A DNA stretch of 64,000 nucleotides, from the NCBI RefSeq assembly GCF_001586215.1, contig NZ_CP014634.1, positions 1,178,001 through 1,242,000 of the forward strand, in the 5' to 3' direction. Both the position numbers and the translations under genes were made by a program. The stretch comes from Corynebacterium simulans. GTDB lineage: Bacteria > Actinomycetota > Actinomycetes > Mycobacteriales > Mycobacteriaceae. Below, one piece after another: positions 56,217 through 64,000 of the stretch (positions are counted from its first letter, which is position 1; each line of letters begins with the position of its first letter). The notes beneath the pieces are model-generated. The model was not told the origin of the DNA. It did not search any database and saw nothing but the letters and a program-made list of their open reading frames with translations.

Positions 56217-57226
56217 TGGACATCCTTTCCAAATACGCCGTGTCCGCTAAGCAGCGTACGGATTGGGTCCAGCACGCGGAAAGGTGCGATGCCACTGCGT
56301 GCTAGGTGCCGGCCTGTCGGCGCCTCGCCTAGAGCGGAGACCGCGAAGTACCGGTATCCGTTCTTGCTGACGTTGGCGACCATGTTGATGAGGTCGAAGG
56401 CTTCCAGGTAGCGCAGCAAGGAGTCCACTTCCTGGTGCAGGACGTAGGAATCGTCGAAGTGGAAGTTCCAGCCGGTATCGCGGCGGAAGGCAGCGCCCGC
56501 GTTGCCCATGATCTTGGCCCACGGCGTATTCGGGTTATGCTCCAGTTTCTGCAGCGTATCGAACTTGGAGATGGTAACTGCCAGCGGCGGCGGGCACTCC
56601 GTTCCCATCAGCGTGATGAGGTTTTCCAGTACCTGCGTCGGCTCGGCACCGAGCTCACCAAAGTCCGGAACAAGTCCGTGCAGGTAGTCCCGGATTTGTC
56701 GCTCACGCAGCGGGTCAAACAGGAAGATAACCAGGTCGGCGTACTTGAAGAAGGACAGCGCCTCGCGGTCTTCTCCCCGCTCCGGCAGGTTCTCCAGGTC
56801 CTCGCCGGCAACGTCACGGAAGACGAGGTAATTGGTACGCATTACGCCTTCGGCATCTGGCCAACGGCCCAGATCAAAGATCAGCGGGTCACGCTGATAA
56901 GCATCGGTGGCCACGGCGCTCGGGGTGGGCTCCATGCTCTGCATTTCCTTAAAAAGCGGGTTTTCGTACTTTTCCGCATAGCGCTGCGCCGTGGATTCAT
57001 CGGCCGCCAGCACGGAGTGATCGTGCTTGTGCGCAAGCTGCTTGAGCTGCTTGACCATCACTGCGGTATACAGCGACTTGCCGGAGTTACGCGCGCCGGC
57101 CATGGCCACGCAGTGGGTCACCGATTCAGTCCAGTCCGGCAACAGCTCGCGGTTGTTATATGGGCTTTCGGTAGCGCCCTTTTCCAGCGGGCGGAAGGTC
57201 CACGGGCATGCGGCGGTGCTGGTCAT
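56213..57226 (-). CDS. P-loop GTPase, DO-GTPase2-like
   Basis: A 337-residue TRAFAC-type GTPase. Walker A is AGARNSGKSLY (G44-S51); the switch/Walker B region is LVFRDVAGEDLENL (DVAG at 138-141), followed by SFFKYADLVIFLFDP; and the base-recognition motif is TISKFD (218-223), an S-K-x-D variant of N-K-x-D. The N-terminus CPWTFRPLEKGATESPYNNRELLPDW and overall length fit the DO-GTPase2 family, known from predicted GTPase-associated multi-protein systems. There is no membrane segment. Its ATG shares a base with the stop of the vWA gene (TAATG). It is probably the switch of the cluster. Confidence 0.8.
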   Translation of the reverse strand: MTSTAACPWTFRPLEKGATESPYNNRELLPDWTESVTHCVAMAGARNSGKSLYTAVMVKQLKQLAHKHDHSVLAADESTAQRYAEKYENPLFKEMQSMEPTPSAVATDAYQRDPLIFDLGRWPDAEGVMRTNYLVFRDVAGEDLENLPERGEDREALSFFKYADLVIFLFDPLRERQIRDYLHGLVPDFGELGAEPTQVLENLITLMGTECPPPLAVTISKFDTLQKLEHNPNTPWAKIMGNAGAAFRRDTGWNFHFDDSYVLHQEVDSLLRYLEAFDLINMVANVSKNGYRYFAVSALGEAPTGRHLARSGIAPFRVLDPIRTLLSGHGVFGKDVQ

Positions 57227-58185
57227 TAGTACTCCTCCTTGAGCATCGCTGCCACTTCATCGGATAGGCGCGCAAGATCGCTGTTGAATGCGCTGCGCTG
57301 CTTATCGACGTCGTCTCGGTCAATCACCACGAAAGCCACCGGGTGTTCACCTGCGCTAGCCCGCGCGAGTTCAACTTCCTGCTCGGCAATCGGGCTAACC
57401 ACAATCACCACGGCGGGCTTTTCACCGCTTAGCATCGCGGCAGTAGGGCTGTCGGTTACATAGATAAACAGCGAGGAAGATTCATGTAAGTCATGTCCCT
57501 TCCACTGGCGGCGCCCCACGCGGTCAGCACCGGCATCGATAGCACCAGTGATAAAGCTCTGCAGCTCGCTTACGGTATGGCCAGCGGTACGTTCCTGCCC
57601 ATCGGTCGCGGTGAAGTTCGCGAAGGAATCCGCTAGGGCATTTATGTACTTCGCCGCTAGTTCGACAGCACCATCGGAAGTGTTGACCTGCATGGAAGCA
57701 GAGCTATCGATAACCGCGATGGCATCGGCCAGCTCAGCGTCATCAAGCGCCGCGCGGCGCATCTTTGAGCGGACCTCGCGCGCTGAATCGGTGATTCCTG
57801 CGCCCTCGGAAGAACCAAAGGCCGAAAGACGCAGCTGCTGGCCCTCAACCTGCAGCTCGGCGAGACGCTCGGGGCTATCTTCCGCGCCGTCGATAAGCAC
57901 GCGCGGGAAGCTCACGGTGTCCTCACCGTTACTGATATTCAAACGAATCTCGCTGCGCAAACCAAAGGTGCCGAAGCCCTTCGGGCGCACCTGGATCGTC
58001 GCATCCTGTGTAACCGCATGCACGATGAGCAGCAGGTCATCTACGCGAGTGTAATTCACACCCTCGGGCACGATAGCGAGTTCAACCTGCGCGCCACCCG
58101 CACCGATTTCGAAAGCCTCGACGCGAATGGTGTCAGTGATTGTAAGGTGACGAGATTCCCCGTCTTTCAAAGTGTATTTAGCCAT
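57226..58185 (-). CDS. vWA-domain protein with intact MIDAS and N-terminal beta domain
   Basis: A 319-residue protein. The first 125 residues form a beta-rich domain (HLTITDTIRVEAFEIGAGGAQVELAIVPEG) that recalls a TerD-like sandwich. A von Willebrand A domain follows (about 153-319) with metal-ion-dependent adhesion-site motif AVIDSSASMQ (Asp160, Ser162, Ser164), a later Thr/Gly region, and strands ending VIVVSPIAEQE and PVAFVVIDRDD. No signal peptide, so cytoplasmic. vWA proteins often act as assembly or activation partners for NTPases; pairing with the GTPase one base downstream fits that (inference). It lies 5 bp downstream of the GAP1-like gene. Confidence 0.82.
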   Translation of the reverse strand: MAKYTLKDGESRHLTITDTIRVEAFEIGAGGAQVELAIVPEGVNYTRVDDLLLIVHAVTQDATIQVRPKGFGTFGLRSEIRLNISNGEDTVSFPRVLIDGAEDSPERLAELQVEGQQLRLSAFGSSEGAGITDSAREVRSKMRRAALDDAELADAIAVIDSSASMQVNTSDGAVELAAKYINALADSFANFTATDGQERTAGHTVSELQSFITGAIDAGADRVGRRQWKGHDLHESSSLFIYVTDSPTAAMLSGEKPAVVIVVSPIAEQEVELARASAGEHPVAFVVIDRDDVDKQRSAFNSDLARLSDEVAAMLKEEY

Positions 58186-58190
58186 TGTCT

Positions 58191-59750
58191 TTAACTTTCC
58201 GTGAAACCGTGTGCTCGGATTATTTCTGCAAAAATCTCGCTCAAGTAACGTCCTAATTCACCAGTCGCCGCACTCCGCCGTTCCTCAGGCTGAATAACAG
58301 GCGCAAATCTTTCGATAGTGAGTGCACGCGCTTGATCCAGCGTCGCCGTGTCGATGCCGCCCAAAGCCTGCGAAACTAGGAAGTTGTAATCGGCCGGAAA
58401 ATATTTCACCCAAGAAGCCAATGCTGCCGCCAGCGCAAAGATCCGCGTTCCCTCGGGGAAGCAGGAAGGATGCAGCAGCGCAAAGTGAATAGCACGCCCC
58501 CGATGCTCCTCCAGGTAATCCATCCACCAAGCTGGATCGAAGTCTCGCAGCTGTCCCAGTTCATCTGAGGTAAGCCCCGGAACGACGGCGTTCGCACCCG
58601 GCGCTGCAGGGGCCGCTGCAGCTGCTGCGGTCGGTGCAGGTTCCGTTTGCGCGATGCTTGGCGATGCCCCGTTTACCTCGCCCTGCGGCGCAGATTGCGC
58701 ACTTTCGCTGAAAGGGTTTACCTGCGACGCAGCCGACAAGTCTGCGGCAGCTGCAGCCGGCGACTCAGCCCATGGCTCGGTCCATGGCTCGGCCACAGAT
58801 CGTGCGGGTTCGTCAACAAAAGGCGAGCCCGTCTCTGGCTCTACTGCTGCCGGTGCTGGGGTCGGCGCCGACGCCACTGCCCCGGCGCCCTCATAGGCGC
58901 TCAAGTCCGGCAGTGGCTCGCCCAGTTCGAAGATCACCGGATTGCCAGGAATAGCCCGGGCCTTGGTCAGCTCTGCAAGGCGCAACTTTTCGGACTCAGG
59001 AACCACCACCATGGTCGAAGTGCCCAGTGGAAGCTCAGCTATAGCGGCTGGCTTTTCAAAGGTAGAGAATCCGAATCCCAGCTCGCCTACCTCGCGGGCT
59101 GCGGCAGCAACCCAAAAGGCCGCTTGGTTTTCGGGCGCCACCAAGATGACGAGAGTTTTCTTCTTCGCAGAAAGCACCTTCGCTATCGCTTCTACCAAGC
59201 GCGCGTTATAGGCGGCGTCGTTATGCGGCACTACGGACTTGAAAGGCGCTGGCAACGTTGCAGGGCTGCGGAATTCGCCGGCCAAGAAGTCGTCGATAAG
59301 CGCGTCACTTGCAAGCGGACCCTTGCGCGAAGTTTTTTCCGGGATCTCCACCTTGTCCACTTCAAAGATGGAAAAAGGCGTCGGCACATCCGGCGAATAC
59401 AGCACGTCCGCCGGTGCGGGCGGCACTCCCCCGTCTGAAACCGCGGTGTAGGTAAAGACGTTGCCGCCGCGGCCCGTGGCGTCGATGCCGGCGGGAACGG
59501 AGACCATGGTGACCCATTGCTCGCCCTCCTCGGTCAGCGTGAATACCGCAGTGCGGCGCACCAGCTCCGCGCGCTCCTGAGCCGAAGGAAAGTCCGGGAT
59601 AGGCGCACCGCTGTTCAAGCTCGTTGGGACAAAACTAACCAGCTCCTGCAGCTGCTCCTGGGAAATATCCCCGCTTACTGCGCCCACTCCCCAGCCACCT
59701 GCCCGACCGTTGCCGCGCGAGAAGGATGCAAAGCTAAAAGCACCCGCCAT
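58191..59750 (-). CDS. GAP1-N2-like protein (GTPase-associated)
   Basis: A 519-residue protein starting MAGAFSFASFSRGNGRAGGWGVGAVSGDISQEQLQELVSFVPTSL. This F-S-F-A-S-F-x-R-G-N-G-R...G-G-W start resembles GAP1-N2, the N-terminal domain of proteins that accompany DO-GTPases. The first about 280 residues look like one globular region (VTMVSVPAGIDATGRGGNVFTYTAVSD, PHNDAAYNARLVEAIAKVLSAKKKTLVILVAPENQAAFWVAAAAREVG). A Pro/Ala-rich linker follows (about 285-390). The C-terminal about 125 residues are helical (DELGQLRDFDPAWWMDYLEEH...). The stop overlaps nothing, but the start shares one base with the stop of the upstream gene. Confidence 0.72.
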   Translation of the reverse strand: MAGAFSFASFSRGNGRAGGWGVGAVSGDISQEQLQELVSFVPTSLNSGAPIPDFPSAQERAELVRRTAVFTLTEEGEQWVTMVSVPAGIDATGRGGNVFTYTAVSDGGVPPAPADVLYSPDVPTPFSIFEVDKVEIPEKTSRKGPLASDALIDDFLAGEFRSPATLPAPFKSVVPHNDAAYNARLVEAIAKVLSAKKKTLVILVAPENQAAFWVAAAAREVGELGFGFSTFEKPAAIAELPLGTSTMVVVPESEKLRLAELTKARAIPGNPVIFELGEPLPDLSAYEGAGAVASAPTPAPAAVEPETGSPFVDEPARSVAEPWTEPWAESPAAAAADLSAASQVNPFSESAQSAPQGEVNGASPSIAQTEPAPTAAAAAAPAAPGANAVVPGLTSDELGQLRDFDPAWWMDYLEEHRGRAIHFALLHPSCFPEGTRIFALAAALASWVKYFPADYNFLVSQALGGIDTATLDQARALTIERFAPVIQPEERRSAATGELGRYLSEIFAEIIRAHGFTES

Positions 59751-61999
59751 TAATACTGCCCTCCTTGCTGGAAGTTCTGCGCGCCATCCTGCGGGGAAGG
59801 CAATGGGTCAAAGCGCAAGCGCTGGGCGACGCCGCTTTCTACCACGACCGTCCTATCAGTGGCATTGAACTGCGACGCCGAATCAGAATCGAAGCTGCCC
59901 TGCTGGCCCAAGCTGAAGTCGTGGCCGAAGTCAGGGTTGAAAGATTGCGCGGAAAAATCACCCGTAGCAAAGTCTTCGACCGCAAACAGGCGAACATAGC
60001 CGCCGTTCCAGGTTCGCTGGTCTAAGTCCACGATGAAATCAGGCTGCTCAAAAGTGCCCTGGTGCAGGCCCTGGCTGGTGTAGCGGTCCGTGTTCATGCC
60101 AGACAGCTTCAACGGCACACCATCCTCAGCAAACAGCGGCAGGCGCACCGGGTTATAAATCACCTGGCAAGAAAATGGGCGCCTATCGCCCATGTCCAGG
60201 CTGGACAGGTACACGCCAAGCTGCCGGGTGCTGAAGTCATAGTGGAAGTCATAAGTCACCGTGCGCAGGCCGGGGTATTCAATGACCTGTTCGCGGGCCT
60301 CAGTTCTTTTACCCGCAAACATGGCAAACGGGCGCAGGCGCACGACGTCACTGTGGCGCTCGAGTTTCAGGCGAATGCCGCCCTGCAACTCGTATTCCTC
60401 CTCGCGCACCGTGGTAGTGCCGCTGTTGGTCGTGCACTCCACCATCGTGGCGCCGCGCGGCCAGGTGAAGGAAATCAACTGGCTATCCACGCGCTCGATA
60501 AGCCGCACTTCATCCTCCCCGATGGGCAGCACACGCTGCAGAACGCGCGACTCACCGACCCATGCGTCGGCCTCGTTGAAGTTGACCGGGGTGACATAAA
60601 CCTCGTACCAATCAGAAGGCCACGGCATCGTGGTGTTCTGCACGGAATCCGGTGGGGTTGCGCCTCGCGTTTCAGTCACGGCGTCGGCAAACGCGTTTTC
60701 CACATAAGACTTATCGATAGCCTTGGTGCGCAACTCCGGACATGGGGCGTGCGGGGTCAGATAAATCTTGACTTCGCCCGTCTTCGGCGAGTTCCACTCA
60801 ATCTCGATGTTGTCGTGGCCATCGGAATTCTCCCGCTCACAGCGCGTAAGCGACATCTTCTCTAGCTCACTGGCTAACTTCACCGAATGCTGCACTACCG
60901 TCTCATTCGCGCTGGTCAACCTGCCATCTCGGAACTGCGCCTGGCCTTGCAAGGAGACAACCATGGTCTGGCCCGCCTCCTGCACACGGATGGTGGCCTT
61001 ACGCCCACTGCTTTCGATGTCCTGCTCAAACCGCGGGGAAAGCAAGTCGCGCTCGGTGTCCTTGCATGCATAAACGACGGCGGCCTCATGGCCCTCCAGC
61101 AAGTCCCACGACACCTGGATTGCGCCCTTGATGGTGGTCACCTTGACGTTGACCGGCGGGAAGACCACTGCCGTCTCACCCATAAACAGCGGCTGGCTGC
61201 TAATCGCTTCTCCCAGATCGGCTCCCTTATAAGCCCACACCGCATAGTGGCGCAGACCGGCCGCACCCGGTTCCATGTCGCGGTAAGCGGTGCCGCGAGT
61301 GATCATCAATGTCTCGCCTGCTTCCGGCGAGGCAATCATCTCTCGGTCATCGGCAACGACGCGGTAGAAAACCAGTTCTCCCGGCTGCGCAGAAACCGGC
61401 TCCCACCAAATGCGCACCGGGTGGCGGACGTCCGAATTATCCTCTTCCGGCTGCTCGTAGCCATAAGGATCTTCTTCTGCTTCTGCCGCTGCATCGGTGG
61501 TTTCCGGGACCTCGACCACAGCGTGCATCTCAGGCACTACCCAACCTTCTGGCTGCTTGCCCTTATAAGGCGCGCTGAATGCATCTGCCGGCAGGTTGGT
61601 GTAATCGTCCTCGTTGACCTGGGTACGTACGTTCTCCTGGGCCTTGAGCTTGGCAAGCTCCGCTGCCCAGTCGATGTCCTTGCTACCAGGCTGTGGCGAC
61701 TGTGGCGGCTGTGGGTTTTCTCTTTGGGGACTCATGTCTTTGATCTCCGAAGTTCCAGAGAAGGATAGGGTAGCGCCCGTTTGGGGCTCCGGAGCAGGCG
61801 GCTGCGGGTTGAGATTGGCCGCGTTAAGTTCCGGATGCGCAACGGCGCTGCCGTTGAATACCGCCGCGATTTGTTCTGCAAACTCGCCGTACTGCGGTGC
61901 AATGTGCCGACGCACGTCCTCGGCCGAGACCTGCTCCAAATCGTGCAGCGGGCGGAATTGCGAAAGCGGAATATCCGTAATTTTGGGTGATTGCGTCAT
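59750..61999 (-). CDS. large beta-sandwich (fibronectin-III-like) multidomain protein of the GTPase cluster
   Basis: A 749-residue protein with no signal peptide or membrane helix. N-terminal about 60 residues are helical (DIPLSQFRPLHDLEQVSAEDVRRHIAPQYGEFAEQIAAVF); then a low-complexity Pro/Gln/Glu stretch (about 65-200). The rest is a series of beta-sandwich units with FN3-like strands, for example PVRIWWEPVSAQPGELVFYRVVADD, FPPVNVKVTTIKGAIQVSWDLLEGHEAAVVYA, DNIEIEWNSPKTGEVKIYLTPHAPCPEL. The C-terminal part has no recognised motif and ends in a Gln/Gly-rich tail. Cytoplasmic FN3-like arrays serve as interaction scaffolds. Start shares its transcript with the upstream gene (14 bp gap). Confidence 0.7.
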   Translation of the reverse strand: MTQSPKITDIPLSQFRPLHDLEQVSAEDVRRHIAPQYGEFAEQIAAVFNGSAVAHPELNAANLNPQPPAPEPQTGATLSFSGTSEIKDMSPQRENPQPPQSPQPGSKDIDWAAELAKLKAQENVRTQVNEDDYTNLPADAFSAPYKGKQPEGWVVPEMHAVVEVPETTDAAAEAEEDPYGYEQPEEDNSDVRHPVRIWWEPVSAQPGELVFYRVVADDREMIASPEAGETLMITRGTAYRDMEPGAAGLRHYAVWAYKGADLGEAISSQPLFMGETAVVFPPVNVKVTTIKGAIQVSWDLLEGHEAAVVYACKDTERDLLSPRFEQDIESSGRKATIRVQEAGQTMVVSLQGQAQFRDGRLTSANETVVQHSVKLASELEKMSLTRCERENSDGHDNIEIEWNSPKTGEVKIYLTPHAPCPELRTKAIDKSYVENAFADAVTETRGATPPDSVQNTTMPWPSDWYEVYVTPVNFNEADAWVGESRVLQRVLPIGEDEVRLIERVDSQLISFTWPRGATMVECTTNSGTTTVREEEYELQGGIRLKLERHSDVVRLRPFAMFAGKRTEAREQVIEYPGLRTVTYDFHYDFSTRQLGVYLSSLDMGDRRPFSCQVIYNPVRLPLFAEDGVPLKLSGMNTDRYTSQGLHQGTFEQPDFIVDLDQRTWNGGYVRLFAVEDFATGDFSAQSFNPDFGHDFSLGQQGSFDSDSASQFNATDRTVVVESGVAQRLRFDPLPSPQDGAQNFQQGGQY

Positions 62000-62013
62000 C
62001 TTGGTGATTGCTC

Positions 62014-64000
62014 CTAGAACGTCTCGTCCAAGTCATCGAGGGACGGCGTCTGGCTGTGGCGGCCAAAGCTAAAGCCGGTGGAACCCTCGCCGGCGCTGTG
62101 GCGGCCCGGCTGCACCTGCGAAGCATTGTTGAAAGAGTCCATGTGGTCGGTTTCGTCCAGCCCACTGAGCGCATCTGCGAAGGAAGGTAAAGCAGCTTCC
62201 GTCTCCGGCTGCGCTTCCTTTGGCAGCAAGTATTTGAAATCGGTGATGCGGCCGAACTGCACCACGGTCAAAGAACGCGAAAGCTGGCTGGTTAGCGCGG
62301 TATTGCTATCGACCTCGATGATGCGAGTGCGGGAAGGATCGATCTCGGTGTATCCATCGGAGGCGCCCAACGTGGTCAGCGATTCATTGCTGAAGGCCTG
62401 CATAGCGCCCTTTTCTTCGCTCATACCCGCCATGAACTGCTGGGTGGATTGCTCCTGCCTGCGGTTATCGTCCAAGAAGGTCACCTTGGACAGGAACTGC
62501 TGCATGCTGCCCGTCATTTGTGGATTGGTAATCGCACTGTGCCAGACCTGCGGCTTCAAATCTCGATCCGCCATCGCTGGGTGATCCAGGTTGCGAGCGA
62601 TCATGTCCAGCGGCGACTTCGAATACTGGCCGCGCATGCCCCACATGGCGCTCGGCTGGATAGAGCCGTTGCCCACCTGGTGGCGCTCGAAGACAGAATT
62701 CATGTAATCCACGAGCCCACGCAAAGACTTATGAGCCCAGGCCTCAGAGAAGACGTGGGAACGAATTCCCTCGGCCATGCGGCTGGTTTCGTCGTCGGAG
62801 ACCTTTGCCTTGCCGATGCGCGCGTTATCCGGCAAGCCGGATTCCGGGGTGCGCAGGTGGTCACTGGTGGTGGACTTCAAGCCGAATGGCGCATAGATTG
62901 CGCGACCCAGAACTGAAGACCAGCTCAGGAACTGACCATATGCATTGATGTTGCGGTCGATGTCTCCCGCTGCGAGCACGATGTTGCGCGCGGCAATCTC
63001 CTGGTTCTGGCGGTTGAGCTTTTGCCTTTGCACGTAATCGTAGATTTCGCGCTGCGCCTTGGTGAAGGCAAGCCAGGAACAAACCAGGAACAAGGCGATG
63101 GAAACAATGACGCCGAGGGTGGTCCACTTCCAGTCCAGGGTGGGCATGGAATCCCAAATCCGCAAGTCGCTGTTGTAGTGCGAGATGCACAGGTAAATGA
63201 GCACGAGCAAAATCGCGCCTAGCACGCCCCACATAGCACGCAGCTTGGTGGTCAGCTTGCGGTTTTCGGCGTTGAAGTCACGCTCGGCAAAGCCCTTGGC
63301 TTCCTCGCTGAGCTGGCGGGCGACGTCTTCGAAGTGCGCCTCGCGCTGGCGTGCGGAATGCAGGCTTGCGGCCAAACCAGAGCCGACCTTCCATGCGAAG
63401 GTTTCCTGGTGCTGGTTACGCCATGCCGCGAATTGCTGCTTTTTACGGTTGATCTCAGTGTTTTGTGTGCTCTGGCTAGTCCACTCCAGGTCAGCCGCGA
63501 ACTTCTCCGCAGCGAGTGGATCGAAAGGTGCAATCGTTGCCTGCGCCTCGTTTTCATAGCCCACCGTGCGGTTCATCAGCGGGTGGAAACCACGGAAGGA
63601 TTGGCTGACATCGGGCACGGACTGCTTGCCGTGCTGGACAATGAGCACGTCCTGATTATTGCCCTTCGGCGGGGCGAAGTTGGCGTTTTCCTTCCACTGA
63701 CCATCGACTAAGCCCAGCGCAAAGTCATGATAGGCCTCCCACATGCCAGCCAGCTGCGGGGTATCACCAACGTCGAATTGGACCTTCTGGGCTTCATTCA
63801 GCGTCCGGTTATTCTTCTGCTGCATCTGTGCGATGGATACAGCATTCTCGCCCTTGCCGGAATGGCCATCCAAAACCACCTCCATGTTGGAATTGCGGCC
63901 ATAGAGAAGATTCTGCAGGAACGAGGCGGTTGCGCTGTTTACGGCACCGCGCCGGTCGTTGACCCAATCCTGCGGCTTGCCGATGACGGTTGCCCAGTAC
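62014..64000 (-). CDS. large membrane protein of the GTPase cluster, 5' end outside the window
   Basis: The frame is open from 62014 to the window edge with no stop, so at least 660 residues are coded here and the start lies beyond 64000. The visible order is YWATVIGKPQDWVNDRRGAVNSATASFLQNLL at the edge, a charged region, two hydrophobic helices separated by a short loop (LGAILLVLIYLCISH and TTLGVIVSIALFLVCSWLAF, about 220 and 270 residues after the ATG at 63885), and a long polar C-terminus (REIYDYVQRQKLNRQ onwards). The ATG at 63885 is internal. No motif names the family; a tubulin-like N-terminal domain is conceivable by analogy with related clusters, but its nucleotide-binding motifs would be outside the window. 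Confidence 0.7.
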   Translation of the reverse strand, partial: YWATVIGKPQDWVNDRRGAVNSATASFLQNLLYGRNSNMEVVLDGHSGKGENAVSIAQMQQKNNRTLNEAQKVQFDVGDTPQLAGMWEAYHDFALGLVDGQWKENANFAPPKGNNQDVLIVQHGKQSVPDVSQSFRGFHPLMNRTVGYENEAQATIAPFDPLAAEKFAADLEWTSQSTQNTEINRKKQQFAAWRNQHQETFAWKVGSGLAASLHSARQREAHFEDVARQLSEEAKGFAERDFNAENRKLTTKLRAMWGVLGAILLVLIYLCISHYNSDLRIWDSMPTLDWKWTTLGVIVSIALFLVCSWLAFTKAQREIYDYVQRQKLNRQNQEIAARNIVLAAGDIDRNINAYGQFLSWSSVLGRAIYAPFGLKSTTSDHLRTPESGLPDNARIGKAKVSDDETSRMAEGIRSHVFSEAWAHKSLRGLVDYMNSVFERHQVGNGSIQPSAMWGMRGQYSKSPLDMIARNLDHPAMADRDLKPQVWHSAITNPQMTGSMQQFLSKVTFLDDNRRQEQSTQQFMAGMSEEKGAMQAFSNESLTTLGASDGYTEIDPSRTRIIEVDSNTALTSQLSRSLTVVQFGRITDFKYLLPKEAQPETEAALPSFADALSGLDETDHMDSFNNASQVQPGRHSAGEGSTGFSFGRHSQTPSLDDLDETF

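Overview
The window reads as chromosome of a Corynebacterium species, probably one of the human-associated lipophilic members, although the exact species cannot be fixed from sequence alone. The evidence is a corynebacterial gene order that runs through much of the window: a WhiB-family gene divergent from a class A PBP gene; catalase next to sigC; asd-lysC; leuA; a dnaQ-like gene; murT-gatD; recR; the ybaB-type gene; dnaX; and aspT. Frequent GTG starts and a DtxR-type operator fit as well.

Layout. 0-4.4 kb: WhiB edge, PBP, YqeY-like protein, metallophosphoesterase, tRNA-Pro(CGG). 4.5-12 kb: a broken thioredoxin-reductase-like gene, then a five-gene operon (ECF S, T and fused A components plus two fused ABC exporter-type proteins) behind a DtxR-box-like site, probably for siderophore or iron uptake. 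12-13.8 kb: IS110-family element, copy 1, which cuts off a pentapeptide-repeat gene. 14-18.4 kb: a YhgE/Pip-like membrane protein, a lipoprotein, katA, sigC. 18.5-21.6 kb: two tandem YkvI-type transporter genes, each behind a similar structured leader. 21.6-28.4 kb: asd, lysC, a DMT transporter, a PIG-V-like membrane protein, and leuA behind a leucine leader peptide. 28.4-32.8 kb: two paralogous membrane-anchored proteins of unknown function and a DnaQ-fold protein whose catalytic residues appear to be lost. 32.8-40.9 kb: murT-gatD, recR, ybaB, dnaX, a SUFU-like protein, aspartate aminotransferase, SRP RNA. 41-43.5 kb: two identical tRNA-Ser(GGA) genes flanking IS110 copy 2 and about 620 bp of unexplained DNA with a repeated 14-bp motif. 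43.5-48.8 kb: ogt and two large YhgE/Pip proteins in one operon. 49-54.3 kb: an OafA-type acyltransferase, a small hypothetical, a Na+/H+ antiporter, gluQRS.

54.3-64 kb: the most interesting part. At least six tightly coupled minus-strand genes encode a large partial protein with two membrane spans, a beta-sandwich multidomain protein, a GAP1-N2-like protein, a vWA protein with an intact MIDAS, a P-loop GTPase of the DO-GTPase2 type and a small four-helix membrane protein. This looks like a GTPase-centred multi-protein system of unknown function, of the sort predicted for NTP-dependent conflict or envelope-signalling systems. It continues past the right edge of the window.
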